Below, one piece after another: positions 16,098 to 24,540 of a DNA stretch of 41,177 nt. Under the pieces are notes generated by a model. The model was not told where the DNA came from, did no database searches, and saw nothing but the letters and a program-made list of their open reading frames with translations. Each line of letters opens with the position of its first letter. Position 1 is the stretch's first letter. Source of the DNA: Euzebya sp051004735 (GTDB lineage: Bacteria > Actinomycetota > Nitriliruptoria > Euzebyales > Euzebyaceae); assembly GCA_051004735.1 (NCBI GenBank), contig JBPCKA010000030.1, positions 1 to 41,177 on the forward strand. The letters are read 5' to 3'. Made by a program: the position numbers and the translations under genes.

Positions 16098-16655
16098 ATG
16101 CCGCTGCCCCAACCCCACAGCGTGTGCGTGTTCGCTGCGTCCTCAAACGATGTCTCTGAGGCCTATCGCGACCTGGCACGGCAGTTGGGCACCGCGGTGG
16201 CCCAACAGGGATGGCGACTGGTCTATGGCGGAGGCAAGGCTGGCCTGATGGGTGAGGTATCCAAGGCAGCCCTTGACGCCGGCGGCCTGGTGACCGGAAT
16301 CATCCCTCGCAGCATGCACACGCGCGAACGGGTCTTCACCGACATCGATGACCTGGTCGAGGTTGACACCATGGCCCAGCGCAAGATCCTGATGGATCAG
16401 CGCAGCAGCGCCTTCGCGGTGCTGCCCGGCGGGGTCGGCACGCTGGATGAACTGACCGACGTCCTCACCACCAGGCACCTGGGCTTTCACCAGCGGCCTC
16501 TGGTGCTGGTCGACCCCGACGGCTTCTGGGAACCCCTCACCGCGTTGTTCAACCACATGGTCACAGCCAGGCTGATGCCCGCGGAGTCACTCCAACTGGT
16601 CACGACAGCGCACAGCGTCGCTGCCGCGATCACCGACCTGGGCGTCACGCAGTGA
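16098..16655 (+). CDS. LOG-family protein (nucleoside monophosphate phosphoribohydrolase type)
   Basis: A 185-aa Rossmann-fold protein with both LOG signature motifs: GGGKAGLMG (44-52) and PGGVGTLDE (110-118, the catalytic PGGxGTxxE). Members cleave ribose-phosphate from cytokinin nucleotides or other nucleotide monophosphates; in bacteria the natural substrate is often unknown. The length is standard. Its stop overlaps the start of the next gene by 4 nt. Confidence 0.9.
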   Translation: MPLPQPHSVCVFAASSNDVSEAYRDLARQLGTAVAQQGWRLVYGGGKAGLMGEVSKAALDAGGLVTGIIPRSMHTRERVFTDIDDLVEVDTMAQRKILMDQRSSAFAVLPGGVGTLDELTDVLTTRHLGFHQRPLVLVDPDGFWEPLTALFNHMVTARLMPAESLQLVTTAHSVAAAITDLGVTQ

Positions 16656-17215
16656 CCGTCCTGGTGGTCCAGCACCTGCCCCACGAGCACGCCGGCGTGC
16701 TTGGTGAGGTGTTGGTCAGGGCCGGTGTGTCCACGGTGACCTGGCGGGCCTGGGCCCAACCGGAAATGCCCGGCCGACTGCAGGAGTACCGCGCGGTGAC
16801 GGTCCTGGGTGGCGACATGTTCACCGACGAATCAGACCACTGGCCCCACCTGAACGCGGTGCGCGACCTGCTGACACAGGCCGTCCAGGCTGACATCCCC
16901 AGCCTGTGTCTGTGCCTGGGCGCCCAACTCTTGGCCGAGGCCTGCGGCAGGCGCGTCAGCCACGGGACCCCCGAGATCGGCTAGATCCCCATCACCTTGA
17001 CGCCGTCGGGTCGCCGGGACCCCGTGGTCAGCGCCGTCGCCGACAGCACGCCGTTCTTGGGCGCCCACGCCGACCAGATCCACTTGCCCAGCCAGGCGAC
17101 GTTGCTGGCCTTCAGTGCGGCCACGCCGGTACATGCCTTCCGGGTGGGAGCACATCGGGCTGCTGGCCAGTCGCTGTTCGCGGCGTGGCTGGACGGCGTG
17201 GCCACGCGACCATGA
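16652..17215 (+). pseudogene. Class I glutamine amidotransferase-like gene with in-frame TAG and lost catalytic C-terminus
   Basis: The frame from 16652 encodes a GATase-1 fold with the nucleophile region SLCLCLGAQLLAEACG (nucleophile Cys kept). It stops at TAG 16982-16984 directly after PEIG. The same frame then continues with typical family sequence, IPITLTPSGRRDPVVSAV and GAHADQIHLP, to 17215. Relatives have Trp after PEIG, so TGG to TAG is the simplest change. After HAFRVG the expected WGxQFHPE segment, which carries the catalytic His and Glu, is absent. So two independent lesions are visible. Confidence 0.78.
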
Positions 17216-17216
17216 G

Positions 17217-17225
17217 TTATCCACA
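17217..17225 (+). promoter_or_regulatory. Consensus DnaA box upstream of ssb1
   Basis: TTATCCACA matches the bacterial DnaA-box consensus exactly. It lies 85 bp before the ssb1 start, in the only upstream region available for the ssb1-rpsF-ssb2 genes. Control of replication genes by DnaA is known in bacteria; here it is inferred. Confidence 0.6.
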
Positions 17226-17309
17226 ACCGGCGACAGATATCTGCGCGCCGAGGGTGATGGAGCGGGTTTCCTCTGGCTGAGAAGTTACCTACCAGAAGGG
17301 ATCACCCAC

Positions 17310-17798
17310 ATGTCCGCGCCCAACTCCATCACCGTCGCCGGCAACCTGACCGCGAAGCCCGAACCTCGCACCACCTCATCTGAGGTGAACTTCACCAGGA
17401 TGCGGATCGCCGTCAACCGCCGCCGCCTCGTTGCCGAAACCAACCAGTGGGAGGATCGGGTCGACGGCTTCTTCGACGTGGTCTGCTGGCGTGACATGGC
17501 CCGTCATGCGGCGGCCTCGTTGACCAAGGGCGACCGTGTCGTCGTCACCGGACGCCTGAGCCGTCGCGAGTACGAAGTCGCCTCCCCCGGAGGTGGCACC
17601 GAAACCCGTCACGTCATCGAGATCGAGGCCGACGAGGTCGGTGCGTCGTTGCGCTGGACGCAGTGGCAGCGACTGGACCCCCGGCCTCTGAACGTCGTCG
17701 AGCCGCGTGGGCCGGCAAGTCTGGCTGAGGACACCTCATCAGAGGATGAGGACCAGGATGCTGAGCTTGAGTCCGAGGATGTCGCACCCGCCGCATAG
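17310..17798 (+). CDS. Single-stranded DNA-binding protein paralog 1
   Basis: A 162-aa protein with an N-terminal OB fold (about 1-110): NSITVAGNLTAKPEPRTTSS, GFFDVVCWRDMARHAAASL and TKGDRVVVTGRLSRREYEV are classic SSB segments. The C-terminal tail is acidic but ends in DVAPAA and lacks the DDxPF tip that SSBs use to recruit repair and replication proteins. It is clearly different from ssb2 downstream, so this is an auxiliary paralog. Such paralogs in actinobacteria can have specialised roles in competence or chromosome segregation; that role is not shown here. Confidence 0.88.
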   Translation: MSAPNSITVAGNLTAKPEPRTTSSEVNFTRMRIAVNRRRLVAETNQWEDRVDGFFDVVCWRDMARHAAASLTKGDRVVVTGRLSRREYEVASPGGGTETRHVIEIEADEVGASLRWTQWQRLDPRPLNVVEPRGPASLAEDTSSEDEDQDAELESEDVAPAA

Positions 17799-17905
17799 CA
17801 TGCGTGAGGTGTTGGAATATCGGACCGACAAGACCCCCGCGGTCCAGCGAACAAATCAATTTGGGCCTGGTCACGGGCTGCCGGCTACCCTTGTCGGTCC
17901 GTCCT

Positions 17906-17940
17906 GCCCTCCACGGGTGCAACCGCACGAGCGTGAGGGC
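17906..17940 (+). promoter_or_regulatory. Structured leader hairpin before rpsF
   Basis: GCCCT (17906-17910), a bulged C, and CACG (17912-17915) pair with CGTGAGGGC (17932-17940). An inner stem GTGC/GCAC closes an AACC loop (17917-17928). It ends 22 nt before the rpsF ATG. S6:S18 complexes bind a hairpin in rpsF leaders in several bacteria, so an autoregulatory element is the natural reading. I have not checked it against the family model. A -10-like TACCCT at about 17886-17891 fits a promoter just upstream. Confidence 0.5.
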
Positions 17941-17962
17941 CGCCAAGACCGAAGGATGGTCA

Positions 17963-18265
17963 ATGCGAACGTATGAACTGATGATGATCTCACGCGGCGA
18001 TCTTGATGATGTCGCCGTCGACACGAACATCCGCCGCTTCACCGGACTGATCGGTGAGCAGGGCGGCAAGGTGATCAACGTCGACCACTGGGGCAAGCGG
18101 CAGTTCGCTTACGAGATCAATCACCAAAACGAGGGCTTCTACACGGTCATCGACCTGGAGATCTCCAGTGATGGACTGACCGAGATCGACCGTCAGCTCG
18201 GTATCGCCGATGAGGTCGTTCGCCACAAGTTCGTACGGCCACCGATCAGGACCAAAAAGATCTGA
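17963..18265 (+). CDS. rpsF: 30S ribosomal protein S6
   Basis: A 100-aa S6 protein of normal length: RTYELMMISRGDLDD at the N-terminus, then the typical INVDHWGKRQFAYEINHQNEG core and VVRHKFVRPP near the end. S6 binds S18 in the platform of the small subunit; S18 is encoded here beyond the mobile element. ATG 17963 follows an AAGGATGG ribosome-binding site. It is the first gene of what was a rpsF-ssb-rpsR-rplI operon. Confidence 0.97.
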   Translation: MRTYELMMISRGDLDDVAVDTNIRRFTGLIGEQGGKVINVDHWGKRQFAYEINHQNEGFYTVIDLEISSDGLTEIDRQLGIADEVVRHKFVRPPIRTKKI

Positions 18266-18333
18266 CTCCGACGCGTATGCGGCGCGGGCGCTCGGCCCGT
18301 CCCGCCTGACCACGACCCAAGGAGCATCCCGAC

Positions 18334-18783
18334 GTGGCCAACGAACAGAACAACATCACCGTCATCGGCAACCTGACGAAGGACCCGGAACTGCGCTACA
18401 CCGCCAGCGGGATTGCCGTGGCCGGCCTCAGCGTGGCCGTGAACCGTCGCATAATGAACAAGAGCACGAACGAGTGGGAAGACCGACTCGACGGCTACTT
18501 CGACATCAACATCTGGCGTGATCATGCCGAGAACGTCGCCGAATCCCTGCACAAGGGTGATCGGGTCGTCGTGATCGGCCGCCTGACAAAGCGTTCCTAC
18601 GATGACAAGGAGGGGGTGACCAAGTGGGTCACCGAGATCGAGGCCGACGAGATCTGTCCCAGCCTGCGGTGGGCCCGGGTTTCTATTGAGAAGGCACGAG
18701 GGGGCGGCGGTTCCCGGCCCTCCTCCGGCGGTGCCGCCCCCATGCCCAGCGAACCCCCGACATCTGATGACGTGCCCTTCTAA
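18334..18783 (+). CDS. ssb: Single-stranded DNA-binding protein (main)
   Basis: A 149-aa SSB. It has an OB fold (ITVIGNLTKDPELRYTASG, GYFDINIWRDHAENVAESLH, KGDRVVVIGRLTKRSYDD), a short Gly/Pro/Ser linker and the canonical acidic tip SDDVPF. GTG 18334 has AAGGAG upstream. The stop codon and the preceding Phe codon form the left junction of the mobile element, so the coding sequence has been left intact. This is the essential-type SSB. Confidence 0.97.
   Translation: MANEQNNITVIGNLTKDPELRYTASGIAVAGLSVAVNRRIMNKSTNEWEDRLDGYFDINIWRDHAENVAESLHKGDRVVVIGRLTKRSYDDKEGVTKWVTEIEADEICPSLRWARVSIEKARGGGGSRPSSGGAAPMPSEPPTSDDVPF
18777..18783 (+). repeat. Left attachment core CTTCTAA (end of ssb)
   Basis: CTTCTAA covers part of the Pro codon, the last Phe codon and the stop codon of ssb, and recurs at 29019-29025 just before the native-looking rpsR leader. 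Tn554-type elements are flanked by short core sequences of about 6 bp, which fits. The exact crossover bases are inferred; TTCTAA alone could be the core. Confidence 0.6.
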
Positions 18784-18956
18784 AGACCGCAATAATCTAC
18801 CTGTCTCACCTCTGAGCTTGCGTCTGGGTGAGGAGCTGGCAGCCAGCCTCGCTCCGAGGTCGGGCAACCGAACTGATCGGGCATGCAGGCTCCACGGCTT
18901 GGCATTACGCGTTTAGGTTGCGGCCCGATGTCACACCCATCGGGCATGGTTGTCTC

Positions 18957-20312
18957 ATGGTCGCAACCACTCCCGCGCACGTGCACGTCCGGTACCGCTC
19001 GTCCGCATACGACCTCGGCAATGTCTCGGCACTGCTCGGCGTCGACGCGCCCGAGGTTGCACGACAATCGTCACCGGCGATGTGGGTCGGCGACCGCCTC
19101 CACCACGAGGCGTCCGCATGGCTCGAGCTCCGGCATGCACGCCTGCGGAACGACAAGACCCTCTCCACCAACGCCCAGCGGTTGCAGGGTTGGATCCGCT
19201 TCCTGCGCAGTCGCGGGCAAACCGTCCACACCGCCAGCGAGGAGGACTACCGCGCCTACGAGGTGGCCTGCCGCTTCCCGACCAAGGAAGCCCACCCTGA
19301 CCTGATCGCGGTATCCGACGGCTGGTGGCGCAACACCAAGTCCGTCATCAAGCAGTTCCACGAGTGGCTGCAGACCACCTACGGCACACCGACCCCCTTT
19401 GAGGTCATCGACAAGCACGGCCCCAACGGCCGAATGACTCGCGGCATTGCGGACGCGGGGCGACTTCGACAGGCCCGGCCCGGCGCTCTTCCCCTGTTGC
19501 CGGCCGCCATCGACGCCGTCGTCGCTGCAGCTGCGGCGCCCACCGCCACAGGTCGCGAACGCGGTCAGGGCCTGCGAGACCAGGCGCTGATCCAGTGGCT
19601 CGTTGCCACAGGGATGCGGATCACACCCGCGACCCATCTGACGCACTACGAGGTCCCCCCCATCAGTGGCGGCGACTTCGACTGGCTTCACACGCCCGCA
19701 GCTGTGAACAAGTACCGCCGAGCCGTCCGGTCGGGTGCCTTCGCGGCGCGTCTTGTGCCTACTCGGCGGTACATCGCGGGCGACCGCGCCATCCTGGCTG
19801 CCCACGGCACCCGCCACGCGCCGCTCGATCCGCTCCACATCCACGGCGCGGACCATCGCTGGGTGACCTACAGCGACGCCGACGGTGTGAAGACCCGGCG
19901 GCAGTGGAACGAGATGGAGGAAGGCCAGCGTCACCTCCTCGTCGACGTCAACGACTCCTCCCCCCTGCTATGGCTGACCCAGACCGGAGAACCGATGAGC
20001 ACCCGCACGGGCCAGCACGTCGTGAAGGAGGCCATCAAGAGGGCCGCCGCGAAGGATCTCAGCATCCCCAGCGACGCCAGCCCACACAGCCTCCGCCACA
20101 CCTACGCAACCTTCATGGCCGTCATGTGGATCGCAGCTGAGCCCGACCTGTACAGCGCCGGCGAACACCGCATCAAGTTCGGCCTGACCGACGCCGTCCG
20201 CCATGTCCAGCGTGCGCTCGGCCACACCGACGAGCGCACCACCACGATCTACACGGGACACGTCACCGACCTGCTCGGACTTGACCCTGACCGGCTGAAG
20301 GGAAAGCGCTGA
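18957..20312 (+). CDS. Tyrosine recombinase, first of three
   Basis: A 451-aa site-specific recombinase. The catalytic residues are readable: Arg221 in ATGMRITP, His377-x-x-Arg380 in HSLRHTYAT, His423 in ALGHTDERT and the nucleophile candidate Tyr432 in IYTGH. The N-terminal 150 residues contain the SAM-like core-binding region (NAQRLQGWIRFLRSRGQTVH). It is longer than simple integrases because of an insert at about 240-340. ATG 18957 is chosen; the frame upstream is non-coding. Its stop overlaps the next start (TGATG). It is probably the active enzyme of the module. Confidence 0.9.
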   Translation: MVATTPAHVHVRYRSSAYDLGNVSALLGVDAPEVARQSSPAMWVGDRLHHEASAWLELRHARLRNDKTLSTNAQRLQGWIRFLRSRGQTVHTASEEDYRAYEVACRFPTKEAHPDLIAVSDGWWRNTKSVIKQFHEWLQTTYGTPTPFEVIDKHGPNGRMTRGIADAGRLRQARPGALPLLPAAIDAVVAAAAAPTATGRERGQGLRDQALIQWLVATGMRITPATHLTHYEVPPISGGDFDWLHTPAAVNKYRRAVRSGAFAARLVPTRRYIAGDRAILAAHGTRHAPLDPLHIHGADHRWVTYSDADGVKTRRQWNEMEEGQRHLLVDVNDSSPLLWLTQTGEPMSTRTGQHVVKEAIKRAAAKDLSIPSDASPHSLRHTYATFMAVMWIAAEPDLYSAGEHRIKFGLTDAVRHVQRALGHTDERTTTIYTGHVTDLLGLDPDRLKGKR

Positions 20313-21997
20313 TGCCGAACTCCAGGGGGCGAGGTCGCACAACCCAGGACGCACATCGCATCCTCACCGCCGAATACTGTGAGGAAGACGCGAGCATAAG
20401 CATCGCGTCCGCAGGTGCTCCAGATGCTCGGGTCCTGAACTTCCCCCAAGATCAGATCGGCCGGCAACTCTCCCTTGCGGTTTGGTCCATGCTGCCGCAA
20501 GCGGGATTCGGCGGGGGGTGGGCTTCAAGCGGAACGGTTATGGCGGCGCAGGGGTACTGCATCCTGCTGCACGAGGAGTTGACGGATCGAGGCATCCTCG
20601 GGTTCAACGATCCCAAACTGTCCTTTGCAGACATGGTACGAACCCGTAGTCACCTAAAGGGCAAGTGGCGTTCGTTCCGCAAGGCAGTGGCGTGGGCACT
20701 TCAGCAGCATCACCCAGACGGTAGCCGCGTTGCTGAGCTAGTCCTCGCCGACCGGTTGGACTCGACCATCGCCAACCCCACCATGGCCTATGACGAGCCC
20801 GTCGCCCGCTTCATGGAGGGCGCCGCACGAGAAGCTTTCCTGGCATGGGTCGGCGCGCACCGACGCTTCTTGGCGGACGTAGGCGTCGACACGAGCGACC
20901 GCAACTGGATCCTGCTGTCCGCCGAAGCCGTACTTGACACGGCCAGTCGGTCGGAAACGGCTGCAGCCCGGAAACTCCTCCACTACATGGATTGCGGCGA
21001 CCTCGACGCCGGCACCCAACCCGCGGTCGGCGCGAGCCGTAACGATCTGTCTGCAACAGCCGTGCTGATGTGCCTCGCGCAGAACCTCGGCCCCAACTGG
21101 GCCTCCTTGCAATCCATGACGGGCGACTCCGTCACCCCGCTGGGCGGCGCCCAGAGCGTGGTCGACATGGACAAGACGCGCGCCGCCACCGAACTTCGGG
21201 TTGCAACCTCGACAGCAGACCTGTCGACCCTCGGTGGCATCGCGACGGCTCTCACTGGGCTGACCCGCTTCGTACGGCTCCGCCGCCTAGCACAAGCTGA
21301 CACGCCGGAGTATCGACGACACGCCGACCTGCTCTTCGTCCCCACCGACTCCAGGACGGTGCTCAACTCGCCCACGCAGAGCGCCTGGGCCGCAGCCGTG
21401 GCGAGCCAAGTCGGCGAGACGGTGTCCATGCGGCGGCTCCGGGAAACGGCCAACGTTCGCGGCAAGCGCAAGACAGGCCGAGGCACGGTGATCGGGCACT
21501 CCGACGCGATGGACCTGGTCTACCTCGCGGAAGGGCTACCTGAAGAAGAACTCGCAGCACTCGTGCTCCAGGCGCAGGACGACATCCTCGGCCTTGCCCG
21601 CGACGCCGTCCGACGTGACCCGGTCACCGACGCAGCGGCCGTCGAAGAACTCGCGACGGCAGCGCCTGCAGACCTCATCGACCGTGGCGTCGTCACCTGC
21701 GGGAACGGGGCACGGGACCCCGATAAGGACCGATGGTGCAACCGTGGCATCCTGGCTTGCTTCACCTGCCCGTCCGGCTACAGGACGAGCGCCAACGTCC
21801 CCGGACTCAAGGCCGCCGTCATTCTCACCGAGCGGATCCGCTCCCACGATGCAGATGAGTGGGAGAACGGGCCGGCTGCGACCTTGCACGCCTACGCCTT
21901 GGCGGCCCTCGACCAGCTCGGCGCCGACCACGACGCAGTTGATGGCGCAGCGATGATTCCGGTCGTCGCCGCGAACTACTGGGAGATCCGCGCGTGA
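20312..21997 (+). CDS. Recombinase-like protein, second of three, with zinc-ribbon-like Cys cluster
   Basis: A 561-aa protein of the integrase-associated type. A degenerate tyrosine-recombinase domain can be traced. MCLAQNLGPNWASLQSM takes the place of the box with the first catalytic Arg, which is missing. SMRRLRETANV replaces HxxR. VIGHSDAMDLVYLAEG resembles the LGH...Y box. A C-terminal set of Cys (VVTCGNG, RWCNRG, LACFTCPSG) looks like a zinc-binding site. It is therefore probably an accessory DNA-binding subunit, not a full recombinase. It is coupled at both ends. Confidence 0.72.
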   Translation: MPNSRGRGRTTQDAHRILTAEYCEEDASISIASAGAPDARVLNFPQDQIGRQLSLAVWSMLPQAGFGGGWASSGTVMAAQGYCILLHEELTDRGILGFNDPKLSFADMVRTRSHLKGKWRSFRKAVAWALQQHHPDGSRVAELVLADRLDSTIANPTMAYDEPVARFMEGAAREAFLAWVGAHRRFLADVGVDTSDRNWILLSAEAVLDTASRSETAAARKLLHYMDCGDLDAGTQPAVGASRNDLSATAVLMCLAQNLGPNWASLQSMTGDSVTPLGGAQSVVDMDKTRAATELRVATSTADLSTLGGIATALTGLTRFVRLRRLAQADTPEYRRHADLLFVPTDSRTVLNSPTQSAWAAAVASQVGETVSMRRLRETANVRGKRKTGRGTVIGHSDAMDLVYLAEGLPEEELAALVLQAQDDILGLARDAVRRDPVTDAAAVEELATAAPADLIDRGVVTCGNGARDPDKDRWCNRGILACFTCPSGYRTSANVPGLKAAVILTERIRSHDADEWENGPAATLHAYALAALDQLGADHDAVDGAAMIPVVAANYWEIRA

Positions 21998-23991
21998 CCG
22001 CTTCGGTGCTACAACTCCCCACGCGCGATCGTCCGCATGCCCGCTATCCCGACGACCTCGATCTGCGTTCCATCATCCGCCAAGGTGAGCAACTCGACGC
22101 ACGCTTGACCTATTGCTCGGACGTGTGGGACTTCACCGGGTCGCCGGAGATGTCACGTGAGACGCCCGTCATCAGGTTCGACAGGATCCCTGCTCCCTTT
22201 CGCGAACTGGCGAAGGACACCGTCCTGCTCCTCGGTGACCCTGGTCTCGCGCGCCAGTGGGCTCCAGGTGCTGCCGCCGACATCCACGCAGCGCGTCGCC
22301 GGGCCAACTGGAGGACCGCATCGAATGTCCCTCGACGCGCTGTTGGCCTCCTCCGACTACTCGACCGTCTGGGGATGTACCCGATGGCGCTGGGTGACTG
22401 GGACGACCTAGCCGAAGAGGCCAAGAACCGTCCGCAAGAGAACCCCCAGACCCACCAGTACACGACCATGACGTCAGAGACGCTGGTTCGGGCCGCTCAG
22501 GCACTGCGTGAGATGCACGACTTGGCACCCCTGCACGGCCGTGTGAACCCCTTCGGCAGCCGCCCTTGGGGAGTGGACGAAGTCAACGCGCGCGTCGGTC
22601 ACCGCCCTCCCGTGATGGGCGAGCACCGCAATGCCAACCGACCGCACGGGCACGTCTTCGCCATGGCCGGCGCCTGCATCAACATGCTCGAACGCTGCAC
22701 GGACGACCTCATCGCACGGGCCGAGTGGTGGACGGTCAACTCTGATGTTGACTGGGACGAAGTTGCCCCCGACCCGTATCTCGTTGCCCACCCAGCAGAG
22801 ACCCGGCCGACTTGGCTGCCCGAGGACCACCACCTCCTGCCTGATCCGACCGCGGCAACAGGGCTGTGGTGGTGGACCAACCGACTCGTCATCGCTTCCT
22901 ACTACGTGCTGGCCGCAGTGGTTGCACTCCGTGGGCAGGAGATCGACGCCCTTCAACCTGACTGCATCACCACGATCAACAACCGCCACCGGATGCGGGG
23001 CATTAAGGTCAAGAACCAGGGTGAGCAGCCGCCCGAGACCTCATGGTGGGTCAACGACTTCGTTGTGAGCGCCGTGACCACCGTCAACCGCCTCCGCCGT
23101 GCACGAGGACTGCCCGAAGTCCAGCACCCCCGCTTCCCGGATCGTCGCGTTCTGTTCGCCGCGAACCTCATGTCCGGAGCGGCTCAGAACCGGCGAACCC
23201 GAAAGCTGTTGTCGCGACCCATCGCCCCTCACAACCAGCAGCAATGGCTTGTGCCTGCCTTCGAGACCCTCGCAGAGGCGGGCGCTGGCGTGTCCGTCGC
23301 TGACCTTGACCTGCAGAGTCACACCGTGGTGCGCATCACCGCCCTCGACGTCCACGTAGACCGACCGCTCGGAGACCTTGCTGCGGCTGCGGTCGGCAAG
23401 TGGTCGACACTCGGAGTCGCCCTCGGGTACTACGGCCACAGACCGCAGATCACGGTCCCTGCGTGGTCAGACGACGTCGAGGAGCACCGGGACGCACGCG
23501 GCGTCGGGCGGTTGCTCACCGACGTCGCAGGTGAGGAGCCGCCGCTGCTGACGGGCGGTGGCGCAGAGGGTCTCAAGCGCAGGGTCGCAGCGGACCCTCG
23601 GCTGTTCAACGGGCCGGTCACCCTCAAGACCTTGAAGGCCGCACGCAGACGCAACCACGCCTCGGTGTCCATCGGTCCCCTTGCAGCGTGTTTGACTCCG
23701 GAAGGTGGCCTTTGCAGCAGCAAGGACGAGGCAGACCATCGTCTCTGCCAACTCGGCTGCCGCAACATGATCCTCACCCCCTACCACCGCGCCCGCCTCG
23801 AACTCACCGCTCGGTCGATGACGGGTCTGCTCGGCACCAGCCACCCCCTCGCCGCCAAGGTCGATGACCACGACGACCTCATCACCGAGGAACGCGGCAT
23901 GACCGACGCACAACTCATCGACGTCATCACCGCGGAGTGGGATCCCAACTTCCGCGGTCTCATCTACGACCTCATCGGGAGCGCCGCATGA
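21994..23991 (+). CDS. Recombinase-like protein, third of three
   Basis: A 665-aa protein with features of a large TnpB-type recombinase. AAVVALRGQEIDAL fits the first Arg box. LQSHTVVRITALD is in the position of the HxxR box but lacks the normal spacing. GVALGYYGHRPQI resembles the LGH box. The Tyr nucleophile is not clear. A C-terminal Cys set (AACLTPEGGLC, RLCQLGCRNM) may bind zinc. It starts at GTG 21994 within the preceding stop (GTGA). As in Tn554, all proteins of the module may be needed for integration and excision. Confidence 0.72.
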   Translation: MTASVLQLPTRDRPHARYPDDLDLRSIIRQGEQLDARLTYCSDVWDFTGSPEMSRETPVIRFDRIPAPFRELAKDTVLLLGDPGLARQWAPGAAADIHAARRRANWRTASNVPRRAVGLLRLLDRLGMYPMALGDWDDLAEEAKNRPQENPQTHQYTTMTSETLVRAAQALREMHDLAPLHGRVNPFGSRPWGVDEVNARVGHRPPVMGEHRNANRPHGHVFAMAGACINMLERCTDDLIARAEWWTVNSDVDWDEVAPDPYLVAHPAETRPTWLPEDHHLLPDPTAATGLWWWTNRLVIASYYVLAAVVALRGQEIDALQPDCITTINNRHRMRGIKVKNQGEQPPETSWWVNDFVVSAVTTVNRLRRARGLPEVQHPRFPDRRVLFAANLMSGAAQNRRTRKLLSRPIAPHNQQQWLVPAFETLAEAGAGVSVADLDLQSHTVVRITALDVHVDRPLGDLAAAAVGKWSTLGVALGYYGHRPQITVPAWSDDVEEHRDARGVGRLLTDVAGEEPPLLTGGGAEGLKRRVAADPRLFNGPVTLKTLKAARRRNHASVSIGPLAACLTPEGGLCSSKDEADHRLCQLGCRNMILTPYHRARLELTARSMTGLLGTSHPLAAKVDDHDDLITEERGMTDAQLIDVITAEWDPNFRGLIYDLIGSAA

Positions 23992-24515
23992 CCACAGACA
24001 TCGCTGAACCCACCGACTTGACCCTCGGGGAGGCCACTCAGCTGCAACAGGCCGCAGCAGCCCTCACGGCCGTATGCAACGGGGAGCCCGGTACCTGGCA
24101 GGACGTCCCCGTCCCCATTCGCGCAGCGCTGGCCGCCATCGCGTTAACCGTTGCTGACCAGCGCGTGAACGGCGTCGCGTTGGCCAAGGCGGGTGGATAC
24201 TCCCGTGGAACCGCAGCGCGGACGGACTCGCCATGGAAGGTCCTCCTGGCCGCACTGAGCACAGGAGCCCCGGACCTCGTGGCAGCCCTTGACCTCCCAG
24301 TCTTCCCGTCCCCCCTAGGGACACGCGCTGCAGTCGAGATCGCCAAGCGCGACAAAACCATCGCGGAACTGCGAGCGGAGATCACCGACCTGAAGTGCCG
24401 GGTTGGGCCACTTACCGATTACGCACATGACCTCGCGGTGGAGTTGCGGCTGCATCGTGAGCACGAACGAGCCGCCCTTGACGCCACGGTGCGCCACCTA
24501 GCGCCGGTGGACTGA
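23988..24515 (+). CDS. Small HTH and coiled-coil protein of the recombinase module (TnpC-like role)
   Basis: A 175-aa protein. Residues about 40-75 have an HTH-like pattern with VNGVALAKAGGYSRGTAARTD. Residues about 118-165 form a heptad-rich helix (KRDKTIAELRAEITDLKCRV). Small coiled-coil proteins with this order of parts follow the large recombinases in Tn554-like elements and affect orientation or efficiency. ATG 23988 overlaps the previous stop by 4 nt. The similarity is in layout, and I cannot confirm homology. Confidence 0.66.
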   Translation: MTTDIAEPTDLTLGEATQLQQAAAALTAVCNGEPGTWQDVPVPIRAALAAIALTVADQRVNGVALAKAGGYSRGTAARTDSPWKVLLAALSTGAPDLVAALDLPVFPSPLGTRAAVEIAKRDKTIAELRAEITDLKCRVGPLTDYAHDLAVELRLHREHERAALDATVRHLAPVD

Positions 24516-24540
24516 ACCGCCCTGGGCCTGGCGGGGGCTC

